A DNA stretch of 6,955 nucleotides, from positions 1 to 6,955 of the forward strand of contig CACZFE010000087.1 in assembly GCA_902780365.1 (NCBI GenBank), given 5' to 3'. Under the pieces are notes generated by a model that worked only from the letters and a program-made list of their open reading frames with translations, searched no databases and was not told where the DNA came from. The position numbers and the translations under genes are program-made. Position 1 is the first letter of the stretch, and each line of letters opens with the position of its first letter. This document shows, piece by piece, positions 1-5,878 of this stretch. This DNA is from an uncultured Spirochaetales bacterium. Its GTDB lineage: Bacteria > UBP6 > UBA1177.

Positions 1-602
1 GGATCCTCACCGTCAGAAATTATTATTATCATTTTGTCGGAAGTTTCGGGCGATGATTTCAAAGTGTCGGCGGCAAGTTCCATAGCCGTTCCGAGTGCGG
101 TTCCCTGACGCTGAATCATCCCCGGTTCAAGCACCGAAACGACCGTCTGCAAAGTTTCATAGTCGTCGGTCAGCGGCAGCTGAAGGAAAGCGGCTCCGGC
201 AAAAGGAATTATCGCGACTCTGTCACCACCGAGCGAATTGAGAACATCGATCAGCATCATCTTTCCTTTCTCGAAACGAGGTCCGTTCTCGTCCTCTGCG
301 AACATACTGAGGCTCACGTCAAAGACAACGGCGATATCGATGCCTGTTGAATTTGTGTTTATTTCCTCGCCTCCCGTCATCGGCCGCGCCGCTGCGACGG
401 TGAAAAGCGAAAGAGCTGTAAAGATAAGGATCCGTTTCAAAACAAGGTTCTTACTTCCTGTGATCACAGCTTTCTTTAACTGGGATTTTGCGAAAAACTT
501 CTTGAAATTATTGCGTTTTTTTGTGCAATAGACGATCCAGAAAACAATAATCGGAATCCATACGACAGCGGAAAGCAGGATCTTCCAGTTATAGAACATC
601 AT
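1..602 (-). CDS. batB: BatB-like von Willebrand factor A (VWA) membrane protein, 3' end missing at left edge
   Basis: About 200 residues are visible; the C-terminus lies beyond the left edge. Two N-terminal membrane segments (about residues 8-26 and 57-72) precede a VWA domain starting near residue 87. The MIDAS metal site is intact: DVSLS (D95, S97, S99), the threonine in QGTALGTA (T168), and SDGED (D197). The start at 602 is chosen because GGAGG lies 7 nt upstream and its ATGA overlaps the stop of the preceding batA gene, indicating translational coupling; a second ATG at 599 is spaced less well. In the Bat (Bacteroides aerotolerance) family, paired VWA proteins BatA and BatB are encoded side by side and are thought to form a membrane complex linked to MoxR-type ATPases and envelope stress. 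Assignment as BatB rather than a second BatA rests on gene order and the missing C-terminus (BatB often carries TPR repeats) cannot be seen. Confidence 0.85.
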   Translation of the reverse strand, partial: MMFYNWKILLSAVVWIPIIVFWIVYCTKKRNNFKKFFAKSQLKKAVITGSKNLVLKRILIFTALSLFTVAAARPMTGGEEINTNSTGIDIAVVFDVSLSMFAEDENGPRFEKGKMMLIDVLNSLGGDRVAIIPFAGAAFLQLPLTDDYETLQTVVSVLEPGMIQRQGTALGTAMELAADTLKSSPETSDKMIIIISDGED

Positions 603-1585
603 CTTTCCACCTCCGGATAAATTTTGAATATCATTGAGAAAATTCTGGCAAGAAGAATAAAAATCATTGCAAGGATTATGAAATCGGGGGCATATTCGTT
701 GTAAATTTTGAGTTTTCTTGCCGGGATCGGGCTTTTTTCAAGCTCGTCAATGTCTTTGAACGCTTTTTGAAGCTCTTCAGTTGAAATAGACTGATAGAAC
801 TTTCCGCCCGATTTATCCGAAATATTTCTTAAAAGTTCAGGATTTACCTTCATCTGCACTTTCTGGAAAGTGTCCCGCCCGAAAAAGTCCTTCCCTGCCG
901 GAAAAGGAACCAAACCGCTTGTTCCGATGAGGATCGAATAAACTTTTACCCCTTGTTCGGCAGCGAGATTTGCCGCAGTTTCAGGGCTGATGTTGCCCGA
1001 ATTGTTGTCGCCGTCGGTAAGAAGAATTATCACTTTGCTTTTCGCCTTGCTGCTTTCAAGACGCGAAAGAGCGAGTCCGAGACCGTTTCCGATAGCCGTT
1101 CCGTCTTCGATCACGCCTGTTGTAACTCTTGCAAGAAGTTCGTTGAAAATATCATAATCAGTCGTAAGGGGAACCTGCAGGAAGCTCTCTTTCGCAAAGA
1201 AAACAAGACCCAATCTATCGCTTTTTCTCCCTTTGACGAATTCTTCGATTATATTTTTTGCCGCCGTGATCCTGTTCTTCGGCTGGAAATCAAGAGCTTC
1301 CATCGAACCCGAAACATCGAGCGCAATCATTATGTCCTTGCCTTCAACCGGCGGAGTCACTGTCTTTTCAAGCGTTACAGGTCTCGCCAGGGCGAAAACA
1401 AGGATGAAAAGTGCCAAAAAATCGAAAAACTGCGGAAGAAAATATTTTGCGTTTGCTTTGCTGCGCAGAAAATGAAAATTAGTGAACGCCACTGAATTTC
1501 TTCTGGTTTTTGATTTAATCAGCAAAACCGCAAGAAGAACGAGCGGGATCCACAAAAGTAGAAAAAGAGGCTCAAGCGGAAACAT
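599..1585 (-). CDS. batA: BatA-like VWA domain membrane protein
   Basis: The 328-aa protein has the BatA layout: TM segments at about residues 5-23 and 52-68, a periplasmic or cytoplasmic-loop VWA domain at about 83-285, and a C-terminal TM segment at about 302-322. The MIDAS motif is complete: DVSGS (D90, S92, S94), T163 in DGTAIGNG, and D191 in LTDGDNN. Such domains bind a divalent metal and mediate protein-protein contacts. AAGGAGG 6 nt upstream of the ATG gives a strong ribosome site, and the start lies 14 bp inside the end of the batD-like gene. Its stop overlaps the next gene by 4 bp. Length and topology match family norms. BatA and BatB are known from Bacteroides and Leptospira as aerotolerance or stress-related proteins; the exact role in this organism is inference. 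Confidence 0.9.
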   Translation of the reverse strand: MFPLEPLFLLLWIPLVLLAVLLIKSKTRRNSVAFTNFHFLRSKANAKYFLPQFFDFLALFILVFALARPVTLEKTVTPPVEGKDIMIALDVSGSMEALDFQPKNRITAAKNIIEEFVKGRKSDRLGLVFFAKESFLQVPLTTDYDIFNELLARVTTGVIEDGTAIGNGLGLALSRLESSKAKSKVIILLTDGDNNSGNISPETAANLAAEQGVKVYSILIGTSGLVPFPAGKDFFGRDTFQKVQMKVNPELLRNISDKSGGKFYQSISTEELQKAFKDIDELEKSPIPARKLKIYNEYAPDFIILAMIFILLARIFSMIFKIYPEVER

Positions 1586-2420
1586 GATTAGCCTCCTTTT
1601 TCTTCAAGAAAGCGCGGAAACCATCAATCAGAGAATCGAAATCTTCAGGTTTGAGCGGTTCGTCGGCAAATTTGTATCTGTCGGCAAGGTTGAGAATAGA
1701 CAAAATTTCATCGGTATTTTCCGAAAAAACATGGTCGCGTTTTAAAGCGCGCTTTACTTCAAAAGTTGTCATTTCCACATAATTTTTGTGTGATCTCAGT
1801 GACATATAAGTTTTCATCCCGAGCGTTACAAGGTCTGTAAAACTTTCGAAATCGCCTTCTTTTCTCTTTGCTTCGGCCTTTTTTATGAACTCTTTTGCAA
1901 CTTCGGCAGGAACGACTTCGGGCACTTTTTCGACCGTTTTTTTAGCAAATTTCTTTTTTAGTTTTATAAACGCGAAAACAAGCGCGGCGGCAAGCAGCAA
2001 AGCGGCTGCGACATAAAGCAGAGTGTAGTCTTTTTCACGGATCTCGGCATTTTCCCTGAGCCCGCGTAGTTCCGTGTCGCTCTCTTCAGTTCTTGTCTGA
2101 ACAGTGATTTTGAAAGGCTCGACCGTTCCCGAAATGCCGCCTGAAACGATATTTATTTCGGGGATTTCGATTTCACCGCTTTTGAAGACGACGATCTTCA
2201 GCAGAACAGCGTCTTTTTCAGGAGTAGATTCGATCTTTCTTATTTTTGCATCGGCAAATTTTTCATTAAAAACCGCAGAAATGTTTTCAGACGGCTGGAT
2301 TTTGACCTTTACAGCAATTTCGTCGCCTAAAAAAACTTCGCCGCCTTGAATTTCAGGTGAAAAACTTTCGGCAAAAACTGAAAAACTCAGAAAAACTATA
2401 ACAAAAATCAGCTTTTTCAC
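1572..2420 (-). CDS. BatD-like protein: signal peptide, beta-rich periplasmic domain, one TM, cytoplasmic helical domain
   Basis: I place the start at the GTG at 2420 (282 aa). It gives a classic N-terminus (MKKLIFVIVF..., cleavage near A17-E18) and has GAGGA 4 nt upstream. The in-frame ATG at 2465 has no visible Shine-Dalgarno site and would put 15 polar and aromatic residues before the signal peptide. Residues 20-110 alternate hydrophobic and charged positions and look like a beta-sandwich exposed in the periplasm. Residues 133-153 form a TM segment, followed by a basic stop-transfer stretch and a helical domain (about 170-275) rich in Lys and Glu. This layout, directly upstream of batA and overlapping it by 14 bp, fits the BatD or DUF4381-like component of Bat operons. 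Sequence alone does not separate those two, so I give no firm symbol. It may be transcribed from aat or from a weak promoter in the 86-bp gap. Confidence 0.7.
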   Translation of the reverse strand: MKKLIFVIVFLSFSVFAESFSPEIQGGEVFLGDEIAVKVKIQPSENISAVFNEKFADAKIRKIESTPEKDAVLLKIVVFKSGEIEIPEINIVSGGISGTVEPFKITVQTRTEESDTELRGLRENAEIREKDYTLLYVAAALLLAAALVFAFIKLKKKFAKKTVEKVPEVVPAEVAKEFIKKAEAKRKEGDFESFTDLVTLGMKTYMSLRSHKNYVEMTTFEVKRALKRDHVFSENTDEILSILNLADRYKFADEPLKPEDFDSLIDGFRAFLKKKEANHVSA

Positions 2421-2430
2421 AGCATCCTCA
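2421..2430 (-). promoter_or_regulatory. Ribosome binding site that decides the batD-like start
   Basis: On the minus strand TGAGGATGCT directly precedes GTG at 2420. GAGGA (2429-2425) is complementary to the 16S rRNA tail and sits 4 nt from the GTG. The alternative ATG at 2465 is preceded by an AT-rich stretch with no such motif. Confidence 0.55.
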
Positions 2431-2506
2431 CGCGAAACAGACCAAAAAAACCGCGTAAACAACATTGAATAAGACGATTTTATTTCACAAAAATCAAATT
2501 TAGTGG

Positions 2507-3202
2507 CTAAAAATCGACTCTCCCCGCCTCTGCTGCTCTGCCGACGATTTCGAGGAACTCTTTTCTCGGGATAAATTCGGCTCCGAGCGATTTCAGATGC
2601 TCTGTCTCCACCTGGCAGTCGATTACGGGGCAGCCGATCTCGCGAAGTTTGCTCACAAATGTGATGAAAGCGGCTTTCGATGCGTTCGGATAAGTCGAAA
2701 ACATGCTTTCGCCGAAAAACGCCTTCCCTATCATCACGCCGTAAAGCCCGCCTGCAAGGATGTCGGTTCCGGTAAGCCAGCTTTCAACGCTAACTGCATA
2801 GCCCAGAACATGAAGGCGGTTGTAGGCCTTTTCCATGTCGTCGGTTATCCAAGTCCCTTCCTGATGAACTCTGACCTCGTGGCGGCAGCGGCTTATGACC
2901 TGCGGAAAGGCGGTGTTAACAGTCACCGTGAATTCGCCCGATTTAAGAACTTTTTTCATGCTTTTCGAAATGTGGAGTTTTTCAGGAAAAAGGACAAAGC
3001 GCGGATCTGGCGACCACCAGAGGATCTTGCTCCCCTGATATGAGATCCTGCTTTCATCCGAATACCACGGAAAAATCCCCGACTTGTAGGCAAGAACAAG
3101 CCTTTCAGGTCTGAGATCGCCGCCTATTGCCAGGAAACCGTCAGGCTCGGCATTTTCGACAGGAGGAAAACCGATTGAACTTTTCGAAAGGTAGTAAATC
3201 AT
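2507..3202 (-). CDS. aat: Leucyl/phenylalanyl-tRNA--protein transferase
   Basis: Aat transfers Leu or Phe from aminoacyl-tRNA to proteins with N-terminal Lys or Arg, marking them for ClpS/ClpAP under the bacterial N-end rule; it acts in the cytosol. The 231-aa product is of normal length and contains the family signatures in order: FPP (12-14), GFLAIGGDL (22-30), YKSGIFPWY (39-47), WWSPDPR (62-68), GTWIT (116-120), GGLYGV (151-156), FFGESMFS (162-169), NASK (173-176), DCQ (195-197) and HLKSLGA (202-208). The glutamate of GES (E165) and the glutamine of DCQ (Q197) correspond to residues important in E. coli Aat. A small deviation is GYAVSVE where E. coli has GHAHSIE. The ATG at 3202 has only a weak GGGG site 4 nt upstream. 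The gene is first in a minus-strand run that continues into the Bat genes after an 86-bp gap. Confidence 0.96.
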   Translation of the reverse strand: MIYYLSKSSIGFPPVENAEPDGFLAIGGDLRPERLVLAYKSGIFPWYSDESRISYQGSKILWWSPDPRFVLFPEKLHISKSMKKVLKSGEFTVTVNTAFPQVISRCRHEVRVHQEGTWITDDMEKAYNRLHVLGYAVSVESWLTGTDILAGGLYGVMIGKAFFGESMFSTYPNASKAAFITFVSKLREIGCPVIDCQVETEHLKSLGAEFIPRKEFLEIVGRAAEAGRVDF

Positions 3203-3226
3203 TTATCCCCGCACAAAAAACGGCTG

Positions 3227-3255
3227 AATTTATCAGAAGAACGCCTTTTCTGCAA
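3227..3255 (-). promoter_or_regulatory. Putative sigma-70-type promoter for aat
   Basis: On the minus strand TTGCAG (3255-3250) and TAAATT (3232-3227) are separated by 17 bp, placing the transcript start near 3220 and a short leader before aat. The match to consensus is moderate. A 7-bp interrupted inverted repeat (3234-3240 with 3246-3252) lies within the promoter and could be an operator, but it is short and imperfect. Confidence 0.4.
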
Positions 3256-3283
3256 TTGTTATTTTAATTTTTTTGTGTATATT
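3256..3283 (+). promoter_or_regulatory. Putative promoter for the activase operon
   Basis: TTGTTA (3256-3261) and TATATT (3278-3283) are 16 bp apart. They predict a start near 3290, leaving a leader of only about 14 nt that still includes the GGAGG ribosome site (3295-3299). The element abuts the aat promoter back to back, so the two operons share about 60 bp of control region. The AT-rich surroundings make chance matches possible. Confidence 0.4.
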
Positions 3284-3303
3284 TTCCTGTTTTTGGAGGG
3301 AAA

Positions 3304-4089
3304 ATGGAAAGTTCAGACAAAATTTTCTGCGGAATCGATATCGGATCGAGAACAGGCAAAATCGTTCTTATCAACAACAAAAAAGAGATGATTTTTTCGG
3401 AAATCATAAAAACTGTCGCCTCCGCGGTCAAAACTTACGCCAGGCTGATTGAACTGATACCCGAAAATCTTAAAATCACAGCTTCGGCAGTCACAGGCTA
3501 CGGCAGGGAAAGCACGAAAACCTTGACAAATTTTTCAGCTACCGAAATCACATGCCACTATCTCGGAGTTCTTCACTCACATCCCGAAATCAAAACCATA
3601 ATCGATATCGGAGGACAGGACAGCAAAGTTATAACTATCGATAATCACGAAAGAATCAAAGATTTCGCAATGAATGACCGCTGCGCCGCGGGAACCGGAA
3701 GATTCCTGGAAGTCATGATGGAGCGGATCGGTTTTTCGATTGAAGAATTCGCAAATCTCGACATTTCGGAAGTCGAACCTGTAAAAATCAACTCAACCTG
3801 CACGGTTTTTGCAGAAAGTGAAGTAATTTCAATGGTTTCACGTGATGTTCCCCAGGAAGTCATAGCTTCTTCTCTTGCAAGAATGGTCGCGGCAAACACA
3901 TTTTTCATGGCACGCAAAACACGCCCCGAAGCGCCTCTTTTCATGTCAGGCGGTGTCTCAAGGCTGAAACCGGTAAGATTCCACCTTGAAAAACTTTTCG
4001 GTTCTGAAATAAAAACCGATAAATTTTCACAACTTATGGGCGCTCTCGGTGCAGCGCTCTTTGCAATGAAGGAAACGGAGAAAAAATGA
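3304..4089 (+). CDS. Acyl-CoA dehydratase activase / YjiL-HgdC-like ATPase (BadF/BadG/BcrA/BcrD family)
   Basis: This 261-aa protein is a single-domain member of the ASKHA-fold activases, homodimeric [4Fe-4S] ATPases that use ATP hydrolysis to push one electron at very low potential onto a partner such as 2-hydroxyacyl-CoA dehydratase or a double-cubane-cluster reductase. Visible motifs: phosphate-1 loop GIDIGSRTGK (10-19), TGYGR (64-68), DIGGQDSKVI (101-110), NDRCAAGTGRFLEV (124-137), CTVFAESE (166-173) and SGGVS (215-219). C127 and C166 match the two cysteines per monomer that bridge the [4Fe-4S] cluster. Length and details such as EIxCHxLG and FMAR most resemble E. coli YjiL, the activator type paired with double-cubane proteins. 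GGAGG lies 4 nt upstream of the ATG. The stop overlaps the next ATG (ATGA). No partner reductase or dehydratase gene is next to it. Confidence 0.92.
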   Translation: MESSDKIFCGIDIGSRTGKIVLINNKKEMIFSEIIKTVASAVKTYARLIELIPENLKITASAVTGYGRESTKTLTNFSATEITCHYLGVLHSHPEIKTIIDIGGQDSKVITIDNHERIKDFAMNDRCAAGTGRFLEVMMERIGFSIEEFANLDISEVEPVKINSTCTVFAESEVISMVSRDVPQEVIASSLARMVAANTFFMARKTRPEAPLFMSGGVSRLKPVRFHLEKLFGSEIKTDKFSQLMGALGAALFAMKETEKK

Positions 4090-4310
4090 AAAAAAGAATC
4101 ATTGCAATCATTACGATTCTCATTGTTTCGGCATTTTTCATCGCCCGCACTTTCACCGCCGAAATCGATGAATACGGCACAAAAGAGACCGATTTAGTCA
4201 AAGCTGCAGGCAAAAATATCTGTATGAGCTGTATCGGTTTATACGATGAAAACATCTTTGAAAAGATTCTCGAAAAATTCAGCAGTGAAGAAAAAAAGGA
4301 GGCAGAATGA
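4086..4310 (+). CDS. Small membrane-anchored CxxC protein (CD1871A-like)
   Basis: The product is 74 aa: an uncleaved or cleavable hydrophobic N-terminus (residues 4-20 after MKKR), a short polar linker, then NICMSCIGL with C46 and C49, and a highly charged Glu/Lys tail. The ICxxCIGL pattern recalls the small CD1871A-family CXXC proteins of clostridia, which to my memory lie beside activase and polyferredoxin genes; this family match is recollection, not a search result. It is certainly translated: GGAG lies 5 nt upstream, and it overlaps both neighbours by ATGA junctions. The two cysteines could be redox-active, bind metal, or help bind a cluster shared with the downstream polyferredoxin. The anchor places the CxxC on the outer face of the cytoplasmic membrane if the N-terminus is inside. 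Confidence 0.8.
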   Translation: MKKRIIAIITILIVSAFFIARTFTAEIDEYGTKETDLVKAAGKNICMSCIGLYDENIFEKILEKFSSEEKKEAE

Positions 4311-5140
4311 CAAAAAACACGTCTTCTTTTTTAAACAAATTAAAAAACAAAGGTTTAAAACGCAATTTGATACAAATATTCTTTCTTATAATACAGAACC
4401 CGTTTATCTCCAACTTCCTTTCAGGGAAACCATACAACGGCCCGACAAAGACTTTCTGCGCTCCGGGACTCCACTGTTACAGCTGTCCGTCGATGGCTTT
4501 CGGGTGCCCGCTCGGAACTTTGCAGTATGTCATAAAATATGCCTCCATGATTCCGTTTTTCGCACTCGGAACACTCTCCGCAGCAGGCGCTATACTCGGA
4601 AGAGCGACCTGTGCATACGTCTGTCCGTTCGGATTTTTTCAGGAGATTCTTTATTCGATTTCTCCTTGGAAAAATATAGAAGCAAAATTACCGCGGAAAT
4701 TCCGTCATATAAAATGGTTTAACCTTTTCTTCTTCGTTCTGCTGATTCCCGCTTTCGGACTTGCTCAGGGCTTCTGCGCATACGTCTGCCCATCCGGACT
4801 TATCGTCGCAGGCATCCCGATAATCGCTGCAAATTCCGGTTTGCGGGCTTCGATCGGACTAACTTTCTGGTGGAAAACCGCTCTCACGATTTTCTTCATC
4901 CTTTATTTTATGAGAGAAAAAAGAGCCTTCTGCCGCTACATCTGCCCTCTCGGACTCATTTTGGGATTTTTCAACCGCATTTCACTTTTACAAATCAAAT
5001 TGAATCAAAACAAATGCATCTCATGTTCCGCATGCAAAAAACACTGCCCGATGGGGATCGACCCCGTAAAAGAAGTCAATTCTATCGAATGCATCAAATG
5101 CGGCGACTGCGTCAGAGTATGTCCGGTGAATAAGAAATAA
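4307..5140 (+). CDS. Membrane-bound 4Fe-4S polyferredoxin, NapH/YccM-like
   Basis: The 277-aa protein combines about four to five membrane segments (including roughly 22-38, 80-98, 138-154, 162-176 and 188-202) with 18 cysteines. In order: an N-terminal C51/C57/C60/C67 cluster (CAPGLHCYSC then CPLG), three paired CxxxC-P motifs at C102/C106, C157/C161 and C209/C213 (the repeated CAYVCPxG and CRYICPLG), and two C-terminal ferredoxin-type sites, C237/C240/C243/C247 and C262/C265/C268/C272. The family (NapH, NosR C-terminus, RdxA/CcoG, YccM) carries electrons between membrane and soluble partners. AGGAGG sits 4 nt from the ATG, whose ATGA overlaps the CxxC gene. The tight operon suggests it feeds electrons to the activase or its unseen partner. 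Repeated CxxxCP motifs suggest internal duplication. The symbol is left blank because several families share this architecture. Confidence 0.88.
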   Translation: MTKNTSSFLNKLKNKGLKRNLIQIFFLIIQNPFISNFLSGKPYNGPTKTFCAPGLHCYSCPSMAFGCPLGTLQYVIKYASMIPFFALGTLSAAGAILGRATCAYVCPFGFFQEILYSISPWKNIEAKLPRKFRHIKWFNLFFFVLLIPAFGLAQGFCAYVCPSGLIVAGIPIIAANSGLRASIGLTFWWKTALTIFFILYFMREKRAFCRYICPLGLILGFFNRISLLQIKLNQNKCISCSACKKHCPMGIDPVKEVNSIECIKCGDCVRVCPVNKK

Positions 5141-5147
5141 TCTACCT

Positions 5148-5858
5148 TTAAATAAAATGTGCGGCGCAGGCGTGAGCCGCGGCTTCGGTTCTTATGATCC
5201 TGTTTCCGAGTGAAACGGGCTGGAAACCCGCTTTTATGAATTGGTTTGCCTCGTATTTGGTGAAGCCTCTTTCGGGACCGATCGCGATAATATTGGATTT
5301 ACCCTTCTCTATTTCGCCGATTTTAGGAAAATCTCCGGGCAAAGCGATGTAACAGTTTGATTTTGCTGAATATTCTGGCAAAATATCGTTTGAATACGGG
5401 CCGAAGCGTTTAACCAGACTTATTTTCGGCGGAATTGTGTCCATGCTCTGCTCAAGCCCTTTTCCGACAGCTTCGGCAAGTCCTGATTCTGTAAACAGTT
5501 CGTTTTCCCAATATCCTTTGTCTCCAAAATAGGTCTGAATAATTTCTATCCCTTCGACTCCGTAGGAAACGAGGTCTGAAATGAGACGTGAAAGAACCTT
5601 CGGCCGGGCAAGCGCAACGATGACGAAAAGCGGGATTTTGGGAAGCGGATCTTCATTGAGCTCAAAAGAAAGAACTACTCTTTCTGTTTCAATTTTTTCA
5701 ATCACAGCTTTTCCTTTTTTACCGTTCAAAATTCCGACTCTCACTTCATTTCCGGGATTCAGCTTCAGAATTTCGTTAAGGTGCCTGACTTTTTCGCCGA
5801 AAATCTCGGCTTTATTTTCGGCAATCAGATCACTTCGATTGAGTAAAAGCAGATTCAT
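5148..5858 (-). CDS. rsmE: 16S rRNA (uracil(1498)-N(3))-methyltransferase
   Basis: RsmE methylates N3 of U1498 in 16S rRNA using S-adenosylmethionine. The 236-aa product has the PUA-like N-terminal RNA-binding domain (about 1-70, with RHLNEILKLNPGNEVRVG at 25-42) and the SPOUT knot domain (about 72-236). The SAM-binding knot motifs are IGPERGFTKYE (193-203) and LGNRIIRTEAA (217-227). The region ARPKVLSRL and EQSMDTIPPK resembles, from memory, the delta/gammaproteobacterial RsmE variety rather than the common EQSGR form. GPERGF replaces the commoner GPEGGF, and TEAA replaces ETAA-like sequence. No good Shine-Dalgarno site is visible before the ATG; it lies 20 bp after def and probably relies on that transcript. 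The 3' end meets the convergent polyferredoxin gene with 7 bp between stop codons. Confidence 0.93.
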   Translation of the reverse strand: MNLLLLNRSDLIAENKAEIFGEKVRHLNEILKLNPGNEVRVGILNGKKGKAVIEKIETERVVLSFELNEDPLPKIPLFVIVALARPKVLSRLISDLVSYGVEGIEIIQTYFGDKGYWENELFTESGLAEAVGKGLEQSMDTIPPKISLVKRFGPYSNDILPEYSAKSNCYIALPGDFPKIGEIEKGKSNIIAIGPERGFTKYEANQFIKAGFQPVSLGNRIIRTEAAAHACAAHFI

Positions 5859-5878
5859 AGAACTTTTAAAACCGCAAA

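Noticed and set aside
1..6. The window begins with a BamHI site (GGATCC) and ends in GATC, like a Sau3AI insert cloned into BamHI.
   Set aside because: Other GGATCC sites occur inside (around 428 and 1546), and a terminal GATC is easily chance. It says something about cloning at most, not biology.
953..1495. A 180-codon plus-strand open frame opposite batA.
   Set aside because: It lies wholly antisense to a well-supported VWA gene, has no recognisable domain and reads as low-quality, Lys/Arg/Phe-rich sequence typical of a shadow frame.
2597..3043. A 148-codon plus-strand open frame opposite aat.
   Set aside because: It is antisense to an unambiguous aat gene and shows no family motif.
3331..3360. 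Arg at residue 16 in the activase phosphate loop (GSRTGK instead of GSTTxK).
   Set aside because: GSRT variants are, as far as I recall, common in this family, so it is not evidence of lost function.
4246..4722. A 158-codon plus-strand frame overlapping the CxxC and polyferredoxin genes.
   Set aside because: It is out of frame with two genes supported by ribosome sites, ATGA overlaps and cysteine motifs.
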